Part shown: piece after piece, positions 22,198 to 33,971 of the stretch | Numbering within the stretch: the first letter of the stretch is position 1 | Layout of the letters: each line of letters begins with the position of its first letter | Assembly (NCBI RefSeq): GCF_947179515.1 | Contig: NC_067478.1 | Location: forward strand, 26,652,266 to 26,716,265 | Reading direction: 5' to 3' | DNA length: 64,000 bases | Origin: Apodemus sylvaticus | Lineage: Eukaryota > Chordata > Mammalia > Rodentia > Muridae | Position numbers and translations under genes: made by a program | The notes under the pieces: generated by a model | Database searches by the model: none | What the model was told of the DNA's origin: nothing | What the model saw: only the letters and a program-made list of their open reading frames with translations

Positions 22198-23384
22198 GAG
22201 TATCCCCTCTACCAGGTCCCTGACAGGACAATGGTCAGTGGAGCAACAGGGAGAAGGCGTGGTTAGCAGGACCTTGCCCCCAGTGAGGGATTAGCCTCCC
22301 ATTGCTCTGACACTGTCCATCACTGCATTGGCAGGACCCTCACACCCATCCCTGTGACTCCACCATAGCAGCCTCCTTCACGGATTGCCAGTGGACAGGG
22401 CGGATGTCAAAGCAGACACTCAGCGCCTGCTAGCCGTGGAAGACTCTGGAGGCCATACTCATCTAAGTGTTTTTGTTTCTTGAGTCTTTCCTCTTTAATT
22501 CTAGCACAATTTACATTTCTATTCTGCCATTGGGTTGTGGGCATGTTGGTGATGACCGACACTCTGTGGCCTCCCATCACAGCCAGAGAGGCAGCAGGGC
22601 AGCAGCAGTCATCTCCGGTAAAATCCTTTCCAATTAAACAGTTCATTGGACTTGTCATGGTTTGGGGTTCTTGTTATCCTCGGATGTGCACAACTCATGT
22701 GTATTTTTTAGACCCATCATCATAATAAGTTCTTAGTGCAGAAGATGCTCGGAGAGTCATGCTTCCCCCACCGAGCGACTGTGATGACATTGATTTAAAA
22801 CTCAGTCTCCTTACGCCAGCATGGGCAGCAGAGCTTCACACTTTAATTAGATCGTTCTGGGCTTTGCTCTCCCAGGTCTTTTGTCTAAATGGTATCAGAT
22901 GCTGCCCAGGATGAAACCCGCCACAGACATTGACAAAATAATGTTGGACCACTGCAGAGCACATCCAATAACCTTTAGACATAACTGGAGACTCCTCCGA
23001 ATCCTCCAGAATATGCTTCTTGCTACAGAAGGTGTGGCCAGCTTACCTGGAGCATTCAACCAGCTATCGTGGCTCACCTAGACAGCTCACAAGGTCAACT
23101 TCAAAGCATATATAGGCAGTGTAAATGATTACCAGTTTAACATGATTTCAAAGACTGTGCCTGCTCCAGCCCCATGCCCCCCCCATACTGCTGCCAGCAC
23201 CTCGTGAAACACTGGTCAGAATGCACCATTTTCTAATTCAACTGTTCAACCCTCTGACAAGCAACGTGGTTCCATGAGCAAACCAGACTTGAAGAGAAAT
23301 TCTGCCTCTATCACTTGCCTCCTCTGGCTGTCTCCTCCTGCCCACAGTACAAGTCAAAGCCACCTCAGCTGACCTCATCTTCTG
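22198..23384. other. Unassigned DNA, possible conserved noncoding stretch at about 22790-23060
   Basis: No repeat is recognised. The stretch 22790-23060 has TTTAATTAG and other TAAT-containing sites and lacks repeat landmarks, so it is a candidate for conservation analysis. The 66-codon frame at 22881-23081 is not supported as coding. Confidence 0.3.
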
Positions 23385-23545
23385 AAGCCCTGCTCCAGAT
23401 GCACTGACCTCTTTGACTCTCTCTCCTCAGGACGTTTGCATTTGATATTTTCTATTCCTCCAGTTGCCTATATGTTCTCTCACTACCCCAAGTATCCATT
23501 CAAACACTCCCTTCCAGGTACGACCTTCCCTGATGACTTCTCAAA
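23385..23545 (-). repeat. L2 LINE fossil (3' end)
   Basis: Antisense L2-like order: CTCAGGACGTTTGCATTTG, TTCCTCCAGTTGCCTATATG, TCCATTCAAACACTCCCTTC and ACCTTCCCTGATGACTTC. Diverged, as expected of L2 in rodents. Confidence 0.6.
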
Positions 23546-25246
23546 CTGCAACTCCTGAGATGGCCAGGGGTCTTTGTCTCTTTGGTGCCCTGGGCCTTCC
23601 CTTTCACCTGGTGTCATGTGTTCTTTTCTGATCTTCCTCAGGCTTGCCTCTCAGGCCTTCACCAGCCCATCAGCAATCAAGGACAGAGCCCCATGCTGCT
23701 CTGATACATTAACAATGCAAGGACAACAGTTTCAGGTAGGCCCTCCTGGTACATTTGAAAACCAGTGACTCTAAACAGAATCTGGCAGGAAGGGGAATTG
23801 TTGCTTTGTGTGAAAAGACTGCAAGGACATTCACCAAAATTTCGGGACAACTCACTAAAATGCCGGAAGCAGCTGCCCTGGGGGCTCCAAGGCCTGGAAC
23901 ATTTTCATTTTTCCCCAATTCTTTTCCATGTCATTTGAAGTTGTGTTTTCTGCTTTGTGTATCCTTTAACACATTTAATAGTATAATAAAAAATATTTTA
24001 AAATAAAGCAGTTAAGTGGAATTTTAAAAACTGAGGACTGTTTCTTTATGATGAATTCTATAGTCACTTCTATGGCAAAAAGAAAGAACGATAAAAATGT
24101 GTACAAATGTCGGAAATAAGTGTTGAAGAGACCCTTCCAGTGACTATGTCCTAAACCTTTACTGCAACCTGACATTCTGTCTATATCAGTCCCCTATGCT
24201 CACCCTAACACACTCTACCCAAACTAATGAGTGTAAACTTTGAGTTCCCCAGTTGAGGACCACCCAGAACCAAGCCATTTATTCCTGGAACACCTTCCTT
24301 CCGTCGTTGCCTGTTGAGGCTGCCTTTCACACAATCACACATGGCCCATGCTGATCTGACTTTAACTCAGATACTAGTCCCTGGTTCCTTCTGATCTAGA
24401 CAACTGTAGAAACCCTTCCGGTCATGGCCCAGTTGGCTGGCACTCTGGCCTTAAGAGAAGGTGGAAATGTAATCTATAAATGAAATTGTGCAGACGGACT
24501 CCACCCGTGCTGTCACAGGTCTGTAAGTAGCAAGCTACTTTGTGGGCAAAATGCAAATTTTTCTTAAACTTCCTCCTCTGAATACTCATTATGATTCTTC
24601 TTTAAACTGAGATCACCATAGTGATTACTGCTAGAAATTGTTGCCCAGGAGGAACCCCCTAGAAGGGCATGCAATATTTGCAAAGGTTGAATATGCCCAA
24701 TACTTCAGGACCCAGCAGCCTGGAGGCCACCTCTCTTCCTGGGCTAAATGCGACTCTGGTTATTTTTAATTAGAATAAAATGAACATTTTTAAAACCCTT
24801 AGTAACAAAGACTGGCCAAAGGGCTTTACATGTCTTTTAATTCTGTCAAACACAAGATGCAAGAAATAGCCTGCTACAACATTTATTCTCTCCAGCCATT
24901 TCCCTAAATTGCAAAAATATTCCCTGATCGAAGAAGCCTTGACCTCAGCTATGACATTTCTCCTCCAGGAACCAAAGCCAGGAGCCAAGGAGTTGCCTGC
25001 AAACTACAACTCAGTCCCCAGAGTCCCCAGAAACTGGGCCAGGAGAAAGAGGGGCCTGAATACCGTGACCTTTTGTATAACGTCTACTGAGCAAAACTTG
25101 TGAGTTCAAGACAAGCTCCAGCTACAACCCTGTTGCCTTCTCTGGGACTCTAAGGTACAAGGGTCTCTGTAATTCATTATTGCTGTAGAGCAAAATTTGA
25201 GTCTGCAATTTTAAAAAAAATCCTTTCTATATAAACTACACATATC
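23546..25246. other. Unassigned DNA
   Basis: No repeat recognised across 1.7 kb. The segment around 24740-25000 mixes TTTTTAATTAG with non-repetitive sequence and could be conserved noncoding DNA; it cannot be tested here. Confidence 0.35.
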
Positions 25247-25261
25247 AAAAGATGAAATAAG

Positions 25262-25443
25262 AGGATGGAGCGATGTCTCAGTGGTTAAGAGCACTGACTG
25301 CTCTTCTAAAGGTCCTGAGTTCAAATCCCAGCAACCACATGGTGTTCACAACCATCCGTAAGAGACCTGATGCCCTCTTCTGGTATGTCTGAAGACAGCT
25401 ACAGTGTACTTACATATAATAAATAAATAAATCTTTAAAAAAA
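25262..25443 (+). mobile_element. B2 SINE
   Basis: Complete B2 with a GATGTCTCAGTGGTTAAGAG head, GACTGCTCTTCTAAAGGTCC body and AATAAATAAATCTTTAAAAA tail. A target duplication of about 14 bp (AAAGATGAAAYAAG) flanks it at 25247-25261 and 25444-25457. Confidence 0.96.
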
Positions 25444-25457
25444 AAAGATGAAACAAG

Positions 25458-26690
25458 GTTTCTTAATAAAGTCTCTCTAAATAGAGAAAGGAAAGGGTGT
25501 GTCTCCCCACCTACCCACCTACCACAGAATGATCTAACAAATGTTCCAAAATTGGGTACAGTGGTCTCCTATCTGATCTGAAAACAGAGAGGTCTGACTC
25601 AAATTATAGGTTCTATTTGTTCCCATAAGGAAGAAAGGCCATTATTTGGCTGCCTAAGGAGTTCCAGTTTTCATTCAGGAACCCAACAACAACTACAACA
25701 GAAACTCCTCTAATCCTACAACAGCTCTTGGCAATTCCAAGCACCAACTGCCATTTAAATACCAGCAGCAGACATCATGTTTTAGGCAAAAAAAAAAAAA
25801 AAAAAAAAATCTGTTTCCAATGTGTTTGGCAGCAAACAGAAAGCAACAGTATGTTCAAAAAATAAATGGATGTTTGTTCATCAGTGATAAAGGAATAAAC
25901 TCCCAGCCACACTTCACTGAGGTAGACGCTCTCTTATCCCATCCTACACCTAGTGAGGCTTCTCCATCACCAGTGTGACTTACTCACTGGTACAAAAACA
26001 CGAGCAAGCTGTCCGCTTCCCAGGCAGCACACCTAGAAACACCGCTGAAAACCTCATTGTCTGCAGAGTCCAGTGCCAGAGGAAATGGAATAACCCACCT
26101 CAACTTCCCACTCCACCCCCACCCTACCCCCACCCCCGCTTGCAGTGGAGAACTCAGACACAAACAGAAACTACTCATAGACTCAAAAGGTAAGCAGTGG
26201 TAGGTAGATCAGAGAGAAGAGACACGGAGCGATGCATCCCAAGAGAGGAGCTTCCTAGATTTTTACTCTTTTGTCCTTTGATTTAGATCCAACAGCAATC
26301 CTGTGGCCCATACCAGGATCTTAAAAATACTTCTGGAAAATTGAGTGAAGAACCTGTGGGAATGATTCCTGGACACTAAAAAGTGTGGAGATCGTAGCAA
26401 GGAGAGAGCCGGAGAATGGGCTGTGCTCGTCCTTCCAGGGGTGTGCTTCAGCGGAGCATGCGCAGAACAGCTTCGTAAAGTCTGAGAGACCTGGGTTAAA
26501 ATGTTGTCCATTGTCCTATCCTGGAGTGCTACCCACAAGAAGCTGGCACACAGGGCCAAAGCAAAGGCTTCAGAAGGTAGGTTTTCATTGCAACCACCTC
26601 TTGCAAATGTCAAGAGAAAACTTTGAACCTAATGAGGCTGATTACCTGCTAATAAAATAAATAAATGTTCCCCATGGAAGATAAGGAGAC
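25458..26690. other. Unassigned DNA with poly(A) at about 25790-25809 and a CCCCA-rich tract at 26107-26137
   Basis: The A run follows sequence with no recognisable retroposon body. The C-rich tract can form G-quadruplex structures on the minus strand. Confidence 0.4.
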
Positions 26691-26699
26691 CAAAAGATT

Positions 26700-26929
26700 T
26701 ATAATGGAAAGCTCGAAATGCCTAAAATTCAATTTAAAAGTACTTGATATTCAAAGGATCAGGACAGTGCGATCAATTCTCAGAGGAAACACATTCCACA
26801 GAGGGAAACTCTGAGATGATCCAGACTGAGGAGGGGTTAAGGGCATAAAGAGCTTTTACAAACACTCCCCATGAGGCACAGACCTCTTAGAATAAAAAGG
26901 TGCAGACATTCCCAGCTGATATAGTAAAA

Positions 26930-26968
<39 letters not shown>

Positions 26969-27240
26969 ATTTAAAAAAATCTTAAAATGGAGAAATTTTA
27001 GAACCAGAAAAAACCATGTGAATGTATAGCATTAAAAATTCACTGAATGAGCCCGATGGCGGGGAATGACAGGAGAGAAAATAAAGAAACATGAACACAG
27101 GTTGGCAGGAACTAAGTGATGCAAACAAGCAAGGAAAGTGGGGACGTTAACAATGGAAACAACTAGGAAAACTTGTTTTCAGCACAAAGTGAAACATTCA
27201 ACATCTGTAACACTGAGGGCCAGAGTCACAGCAAAGGAGA
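26700..27240 (+). repeat. Ancient L1 ORF1-region fragment
   Basis: Pieces such as TTAAAAATTCACTGAATGAG and GGAATGACAGGAGAGAAAATA lie in the arrangement of ancient mammalian L1 ORF1. Interrupted by an (AAAT)n run at 26926-26970. Frames are destroyed. Confidence 0.45.
26926..26970. repeat. (AAAT)n microsatellite
   Basis: Eleven tandem AAAT units, uninterrupted. Confidence 0.97.
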
Positions 27241-27309
27241 CCATGTCATAAAAAAAGAATTTTAGAAATAATAGTTTTTAAAAATTTAAATTCTGTGAAG
27301 GGTGTGAGA

Positions 27310-28330
27310 CTACGCCTCTACGAGTGACACAGAAGTGACAGATGGCAATGTTCCAGGTGGCACTCACTAAAAGATGATAGATGTCTATGTCCCAGTGAGC
27401 TATAATGCTCACTAATGGAGGGCCTCTGTTGAGAAGTTCTTCACGATATACACAGGATACAAGCCATCTTAGGACATGCAGAAGATGGGTATCATGGCAA
27501 GGACACAGTTAAACACAGCCTCAAAAACATGGCCTCCCCTTCACCAAGCGCCTGGCTTGCCCACAGTAGGACACAGCCATGAGTCCTGGACCAGCACAAT
27601 TCCCTGGGTCTCCCTAGCTAACTGCTCACTGCAAATGCATTATAGTGCATCCACTTCATCACAAAAGAAGAGAGAACATGTCCTCACTAGACCAGGAATA
27701 TATCCTGGATGAGAGTTTGTCTTCTCTGAGTTCTTCTTGAACTGCTGTCAACAGAATTCAACAGAATTGCAAATGTCTTGCAATCATCATAATATCCAAT
27801 ACACATCATTTCTGACCAAGAAGCTATTCACTTCAAGAGCAGCAATAAGTATATACCCATGATATGTCATGACCTATCCCTCTACAAAAGAACCATGAGG
27901 TGAACTGCTGGGGACTCTGTTCCAGAAACAGATGGGAGACAATACCAAGGAAGGTCATTTCTGCCACTAGGTGCAAAACAACGTTTGTGATGTTGATCAA
28001 TCGATGGTGCCGGAATGCATCGATTTGGGAATCCAAAATTGAAAGTGAGAATGGCTCTTTTCACTGTTGTATCTGAAATAAATGAATATACTTTTAAATC
28101 CTGTCTCTAGGACTTTGAATTCTATGGGCCTGGAGATTTCGGTTGCTGAGAACACACAAATACTTCATTATTGATTAATGTGGTTCTGCTGAGCTGAAGG
28201 TTGAGACAAATAGCAGTGGTCAGCTGGCTTCCTCAAATGAACAAGCAAAGGAGATGAAACTGTACGACCCAGAATAATTAGTCCCAACTCACCAAGGAAA
28301 GCCAGGTTTCTGACACTCAGTTGAAGTGAG
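27310..28330 (+). repeat. Ancient ERVL-type endogenous retrovirus pol remnant (integrase region), broken
   Basis: The stretch TTGCCCACAGTAGGACACAG to about 27840 and again 28100-28310 follows the order of the mammalian ERVL pol 3' half (integrase region). No frame stays open for more than about 80 codons and there are many stops and indels, so it is a fossil with no coding capacity. No flanking LTR is recognised. The middle (27880-28080) is less certain. Confidence 0.55.
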
Positions 28331-28408
28331 TGGGATTATGTCAAAAACATAGATGATTTCCTTGGATCATCCCTTAGTATTTCCATGTTCAATATTAAAA
28401 AAATTATA

Positions 28409-28500
28409 GAAGGCAGGCATGGTATCAGATTCCAGGAGTGACAGCACTTGGAAGACTGGTTCAGGCCTGTGACTTGAACTTCATAAACATGGAGTCAGAC
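28409..28500 (+). repeat. Degenerate B1-like fragment
   Basis: AGGCAGGCATGGTATCAGAT then GTGACAGCACTTGGAAGACT resembles a worn B1 left arm. A local duplication of ACTTCATAAACATGG follows at 28479-28493 and 28504-28518. Confidence 0.4.
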
Positions 28501-28551
28501 TGGACTTCATAAACATGGTCCATAAACTGGCCTTGAAACAAAAATCCCAGG

Positions 28552-28735
28552 AAAACAGCTGAGCAGGTCAAGGCACCAATCCTGATGACCTGACTTTGTA
28601 CCCCAAACTCCACATGGTAGAAAGAGAGAATAGAGTTCCACAATTTATCCTCTGACCTCCACGCATGCACTATGACACATGCATACATATACATACACAG
28701 CCAATAAATAAATGTAATTTTAAAAGAAACATTTT
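28552..28735 (+). mobile_element. B3/B4-class SINE (tRNA-related)
   Basis: AACAGCTGAGCAGGTCAAGG head, CAATCCTGATGACCTGACTT, CCACATGGTAGAAAGAGAGA, TCCTCTGACCTCCACGCATG and a CAATAAATAAATG tail. Confidence 0.75.
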
Positions 28736-28739
28736 AATT

Positions 28740-29265
28740 AATGTACTGCTGTAGTAGATGCCCATATCCCCATTTCCAACACACACACACACACCCCAAC
28801 ACACACAAGGCAGAAACACTAAAGAATCAAGACCTTCAGAAATGAAGGTTCAGTCAACCTACCAAAAAATATGTCAGCCAAGGTTTCCTAAGGGCAAGTG
28901 AGACACATAAGGCAGGAGAAGGACTCAAGTATATCTGTCACATCTGTCCATCATAGACACAGGGACTGAAAGAGCTGTACACGCTTCCTCCTGCCTTACT
29001 AAATATTACACAGGATGTATGAGAGCCAGTATATGTGTGTGTTCTGTGCTCCTTCCCTTTATCACTTTTACAAGTGTGAATGGAGATGGTTGGTTTTACA
29101 ATTTAATTTTAAGAATAACAGATGATTATGAGTGGATCAGTGACCAGGATGCAGGAACTATTTTTCAATATTTGCTAGAGCTTTGTATTTTCTGTCTGGT
29201 AGACAGTGAGAGAAGGTTTAGTGTATTCAAATTACATTCAACAACACATTGAGATCTTAAGGAAA
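28740..29265. other. Unassigned DNA with a short (CA)n at 28779-28807
   Basis: No element recognised. The 77-codon plus-strand frame at 29019-29252 has no domain. Confidence 0.4.
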
Positions 29266-29384
29266 GATCTAGTTTGCCCCAGACCATGGGTAGGTACAAG
29301 GATGGTTCAACATATATGAATCATGGGATGTAATACAAATAAAAGTGGAAAGTGCTCAAGAGAGACACACAACATCAACCTCAA

Positions 29385-29495
29385 GTCTACATACACATGC
29401 ATACATATGAATATATACACACATACACATGCATACATATGTATATGTACACACACATGCATACATATGTATATGTACACACATATGTACACACT
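29385..29495. repeat. (CATA/TACA)-rich simple repeat
   Basis: A ~28-32 bp pattern containing ACACATGCATACATATG recurs three times. Confidence 0.85.
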
Positions 29496-29532
29496 ATTTG
29501 TACATATATTTGCTGTGATGTAATATTGGGTT

Positions 29533-29640
29533 TGGACCTGATGATACATGCCTATAACACAACACTTGGGAGGTAAAGGCAGGAAGATCAGGAGTTCAAG
29601 ATCATCCTCAGCTACGTAAGAGTTCAAAGAAACAAATGAA
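29533..29640 (+). repeat. B1/B4-like SINE fragment inside L1
   Basis: GATACATGCCTATAACACAA, ACACTTGGGAGGTAAAGGCA and TCAGGAGTTCAAGATCATCC give a B1-like body; the end merges with A-rich L1 sequence. Confidence 0.65.
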
Positions 29641-31109
29641 AGAAGACAGCAGAAGACAGAAAGAGCTCCCAGATTCATTCATTGACAGAATATTATAAAA
29701 AACTACCAAATGCTGAAATTATCTACAGATTGAATACAATCACCATCAAAATTTCAACAGCATCCTTTACAAGACAAAAAAAAAAAAAAAAAAAAAACCT
29801 TCTAAAATTAAAAGGGACACCAAAATCCCTAAACAACCAAAGCAGTCCTAAACTATGCTAGAGATACCATAATATCACAAATTATACAACCCACACTAAC
29901 AAAATATGTGTGGGACTGTCAGAGATACAGACACATAGGCCAATGGAACAAGACAGAAGACCCACCAATAAAGCCATACAGCTAAGACACCTAGTCTTTT
30001 TTTTTTAACTGAAAAAGAAAAGAGGCATCAGAGAAAAACTAGTCTCTTCCATCAACAGTGCTGGAAAAGCTGGATACCCACATGAAAAAGAATGAAACTA
30101 GTTTATATATCTCTCACCCACCCCACACAGAAATCAATCCCAAATTGATGTAACATGATGATCTAATAGAAGGCCTGAGATAGCTAGAGGAAATTTTCTC
30201 AGGATGTAGGTATTGAGGAGAGAGGGTTGCTTTCCAAAAAAAGAACTCCAATAGCCCAGCACAGCATCCCACAACCGACAAGTGGGATTGCAGGAACCAA
30301 CAAAACAATCAGCAAAGTGGAGAGACAGCGTACAGAACTGGAGAAAATATTGCCAGCTATTCATCTAATGGGGAATTGATATTTAGAATCAATACAGAAT
30401 TCCAAAAAATAAACCCCAAAGAAGCAAGCTATCTATCCAATAAATAGGCTACTGAGTTGAATAGAAAGTTCTTGAAAAAATAAAAAGAATACCAAAAATA
30501 TTTGGGGAAGGTGTTCAGCTCTATCATGGAAACGGAAATGAGAACTACTTGTTGAGCCATCTTACTCTGGTTAGAATCAGTCAGAATGGCTGTTATCAAG
30601 AAAATAAATGATAAAGTTACTGGTGAGAATGTGAAGAAAGAGGGACCATCAAATGTGGCTGGTAAAATCAACATGTAGCCATCAAAGAAAAAGATGTTCT
30701 CAAAAAACTGAAAACTAAATGCAGAACTCCCATAAGACCCAGTTATCCCACTGGGTCCGCAGACCACAGAGAACTTCCATACCCATGCTTCATGCCTCAC
30801 TAGTCACATAACTGAGACCTGGAGTCTGCCTAGACGGCCATCTAAAGATGAGTGGACAAAGAAAAAGATAACACAGACACACAATGGAATTTTGTTCACC
30901 CACAAAAGGAATACAATTGTGACATTCACACAAATGGATGAGACTTGAGATTATCATGTTAGCAAGATAAGCCAGATCAGAAACATAAATATCATGCTTT
31001 CTTCCATAATCAGAATCTAACTTCAATTTAGATAGATAACAGACAGACAGACAGATAATAAAAATAGAAGTGGGGCTAAAAAGGGGGCATTCTAAAGGGG
31101 AAAGGAGCA

Positions 31110-31317
31110 ATAGAAGATTTGTGTACATATGTGTATGTATATGCATGTGTATGTATGTGTGTGAACATATGCTTATATGTGTATGCACACATATGTGTGG
31201 TGTGTACATGTGTGTTTGTATATATATGTGTGTACACATACATTTATGTGTGTATACACATGCATGAGTGTGGTGTGCGCATGTGTATGCATATGTGCAT
31301 GTATGTGTGTATGCATG

Positions 31318-31354
<37 letters not shown>
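31110..31354. repeat. TG/TATG-rich simple repeat ending in a pure (TG)n
   Basis: About 200 bp of degenerate TGTATG/CATATG sequence leads into an uninterrupted TG run at 31319-31354. Purine-pyrimidine alternation is nearly continuous, so it has Z-DNA potential. Confidence 0.92.
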
Positions 31355-31355
<1 letters not shown>

Positions 31356-31570
31356 TGAAAACAGAAGAGAAATACTTTGGGAGAGATAAGGGATAGGAGA
31401 CAGATGCATGAGTAAGAACAGAGCATAAACTAGACATGACATATAATGAACCCTGTGTCTCTGTACACTAATGAACAGTTTGGAAAATAAGTATCTGAAA
31501 ATATGTCATTTTTATGAAAATGCAAAAGCAAATCAATGTACCAGAAACATACTGGGCATGCTCAGTATCT

Positions 31571-33196
31571 TATTCCTTTCTGCTCTTTGACGCTGCCGAG
31601 GAAGCATCAATGAAGGCTCTCATCACCCTGACGTCATGTCTACATCAGAGTCTCCCAAGGAGCACAATGAGGAGCACTAACCGACTGAGTGGTAATGAGA
31701 GATCCAAACACCAAGAGATCCAGAGGTTTTGGCTTTGTCACATGCGCCACTGTGGAGGAAGTGGATGCTGCTGTGAATGCAAGACCACACAAGGTGGATG
31801 GAAGAGCTGTGGAACCTAAGAGAGCTGTGTCAAGAGAAGATTCTCAGAGACCAGGTGCCCACTTAACTGTGAAAAAGATTTTTGTTAGTGGTATTAAAGA
31901 AGACTTTAATCACTTTCAAGATTATTTTGAGCAGTATGGAAAGTTATAGAAATTATCGCTGACAGAGGCAGTGGGAAAAGGGGGGCTTTGCTTTTGTCAC
32001 CTCTGATGACCCTGACTCTGTGGATAAGATTGCAATTCAGAAATACTGTACTGTGAATGGCCACAACTGTGAGGTAAGAAAGGCCCTGCTGAAGCAAGAG
32101 ATGGTAGTGCTTCACCCAGCCAGAGAAGTCGCAGTGGTTCCAGAAACATTGCTGGTGGTCGAGGAGGTGGTTTTGGTGGCAATGACAGTTCTGGTCGAGG
32201 AGGGAACTTCAGTGGTCGTGGTGGCTTTGGTGGCAGCCGTGGTGGTGGTGGATATGGTGGCAGTGGGGATGGCTATAATGGATTCAGCAATGACGGAAGC
32301 AGTTTTGGAGGCGATGGAAGCTACAATGATTTTGGCAACTACAACAATCGGCCTTCAAATTTTGGACCGATGAGAAAAGGAAACTTTGGAGTCAGGAGCT
32401 CTGGCCCTTATGGTGGTGGAGGCCAAGACTTTGCTAAACTATAAAACCAAGGTGGCTGTGGAGGCTCCAGCAGCAGCAGCAGCAGCAGCAGCAGCTGTGG
32501 CAGGTTCTAATTACATACAGCCAGAGAACAAAGCTTAGCAGGAGAGGAGAGGCAGAAAAGTGACAGAGAAGCTACAGGTTACAACAGATTTGTGAACTCA
32601 GCCAAGCACAGTGGCGGCAGGGACCAGCTGCTACAAGAAAACATGGTTTAGACAGTACTCATGTGTGTGGGCAAAAACTCCAGGACTGTATTTGTGACTA
32701 ATTGTGATTTTAGTTTCTGTTCTATGGAAAGGGTAAAGCATTCCAACAAAAGGTTCCACTGTAGACCTTTTTCACCCATGCTGTTGATTGCTAAATGTAA
32801 TATAATCTGATCATGACGCTGAATAAATATGTCCTTTTTTTTTAATGTGCTGCATAAAGTTAGTCTACTCTGAAGCCATCTTGGTAAACTTCCTTAATAG
32901 TGTGAAGTGAGAATTCCTTCAGGGTGGTGCCAAGGTCCATTTGGAATTTATTTATGGTTGCTTGGGTAGAAAAGCCATTGTTTTCAAAAACTTTGGTGCT
33001 GTTAAACTGCCAGTTTCTGTTCACCATTGAAAGGGTCATCCAAGCAAGGTCACAATTTGGTTATAAAATGATTGTTGGCACATCCTATACAATATCAAAA
33101 CTGAATAATGGTATCAGATAAAAGAGCAGATGGGAATGAAGCTGTGAATCATCCGTTATCGTGTGTACTCAATAAATGATTTAATTCTCTTGAAAA
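31571..33196 (+). pseudogene. Hnrnpa1-ps: Processed pseudogene of Hnrnpa1 (hnRNP A1), internally deleted
   Basis: Intronless copy of the mRNA for hnRNP A1, a nuclear RNA-binding protein with two RRMs and a Gly-rich tail. The ATG is at 31636 and opens with the expected MSxSESPKE start. A deletion at about 31673-31690 then removes the first half of RRM1, including RNP2. Sequence resumes at VVMRDPNTKRSRGFGFVT (RNP1 RGFGFVT at ~31722-31743). RRM2 begins near 31860 (VKKIFVSGIKED). A stop at 31947 (EQYGKL*) and frameshifts follow, so the Gly-rich tail (32135-32500) is out of frame. The original terminus is at 32508-32510, after a (CAG)9 run at 32468-32494 that lengthens the Ser stretch; another stop lies near 32441. 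The 3' UTR includes GAATAAATATG near 32820 and CAATAAATGA near 33171. Not functional as a protein. hnRNP A1 is preferred over A2/B1 or A3 because both RRMs and the tail match residue by residue. Confidence 0.96.
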
Positions 33197-33334
33197 TAAT
33201 GTACACTTTTTTAAACAAATGGTATCTGTAAATGTGGATATCCCCAGACAAAAACAAATCAAAGGCTTGAAACCCCAAACTCATACTTTATTTAAAAGTT
33301 AATTTAAAATATTATTTTGATAGTAAATATAAAT

Positions 33335-33950
33335 CATAAAACTGTAAGATCTTTTTAAAGCATTCCTAGACTTAACAGCACAGATTATAATCCAGACAGA
33401 TACTATTGATGAATTAGGCTTCATCAAAATTACAATTTTCTATGACTGAGAAGATATGCAGCAGTCTGAAAAAAAAATACCAGAAAACCATAAATTCAGC
33501 TAAGGAAAATATAATTTATAAGGAACAGTCAAATGCAACAGTAAAAATTATCCAAAAAGGAATTGGGCAAAATAAATAAAAGTACCTAAGTGGCTATTTA
33601 AAAAGATAAAATATGCATTTGAAAAGGTGTTCATAATCATTAGTAACTACAGAAATACAAAGTAAAACCATAATAGATGCCACCCCAGGCCCGGGTGTGG
33701 GGGGGGGGGGTTAAATTAGTAAAAACGGTGACGCTGCAAGAGTGTGAAGCAGACAGCGGGAGAGGATCAATCAAATGTTTCTTGGTGGAAAGTAAACTGA
33801 TAGCACCAAACTAAGGAACAATGAAAAAGACGCAGCTGCCAACCAAAACTGCAACTGCAGTCCTGGACACTTGTCCCAGAGAAATGAAGTCTCCGGTCAC
33901 AAAAGCCTGTGTGTAGCACCTCCGTTTGTACCATTCAAGCACTGGTAAAC
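33335..33950 (+). repeat. Ancient L1M-type ORF2 fragment
   Basis: TTAGGCTTCATCAAAATTA, GGAATTGGGCAAAATAAATA, GAAAAGGTGTTCATAATCA and CAGAGAAATGAAGTCTCC follow the order of ORF2 in old mammalian L1s. It contains a 12-base G run at 33699-33710. The same L1 seems to continue at 34480 after an LTR-like insertion. Confidence 0.65.
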
Positions 33951-33971
33951 AGTTTAACTGATACAGCCCCT

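Larger units (their letters stand above)
29268..31490 (+). repeat. Old rodent L1 (Lx-like), ORF2 and 3' part, decayed
   Basis: Sense L1 ORF2 landmarks: AAGGATGGTTCAACATAT, CATCAAAATTTCAACAGCAT, CAATGGAACAAGACAGAAGA, GTGCTGGAAAAGCTGGATAC, GAACTCCCATAAGACCCAG and ATGGATGAGACTTGAGATTA. Interrupted by TATG/CATA simple repeats, a SINE at 29533 and a large TG-rich expansion at 31110-31354. No long ORF2 frame survives. The 215-codon minus-strand frame at 30790-31437 is a by-product of the simple repeats. Confidence 0.8.

Noticed and set aside
30790..31437. 215-codon minus-strand open frame, longest in the window
   Set aside because: Mostly His/Thr/Cys repeats translated from TG/CA simple sequence within an old L1; not a gene.
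31689..31949. 86-codon frame with a perfect RRM RNP1 motif, at first sight a small RNA-binding gene
   Set aside because: It is the surviving middle of the Hnrnpa1 processed pseudogene; frameshifts and stops lie on both sides and the RRM1 N-terminal half is missing.
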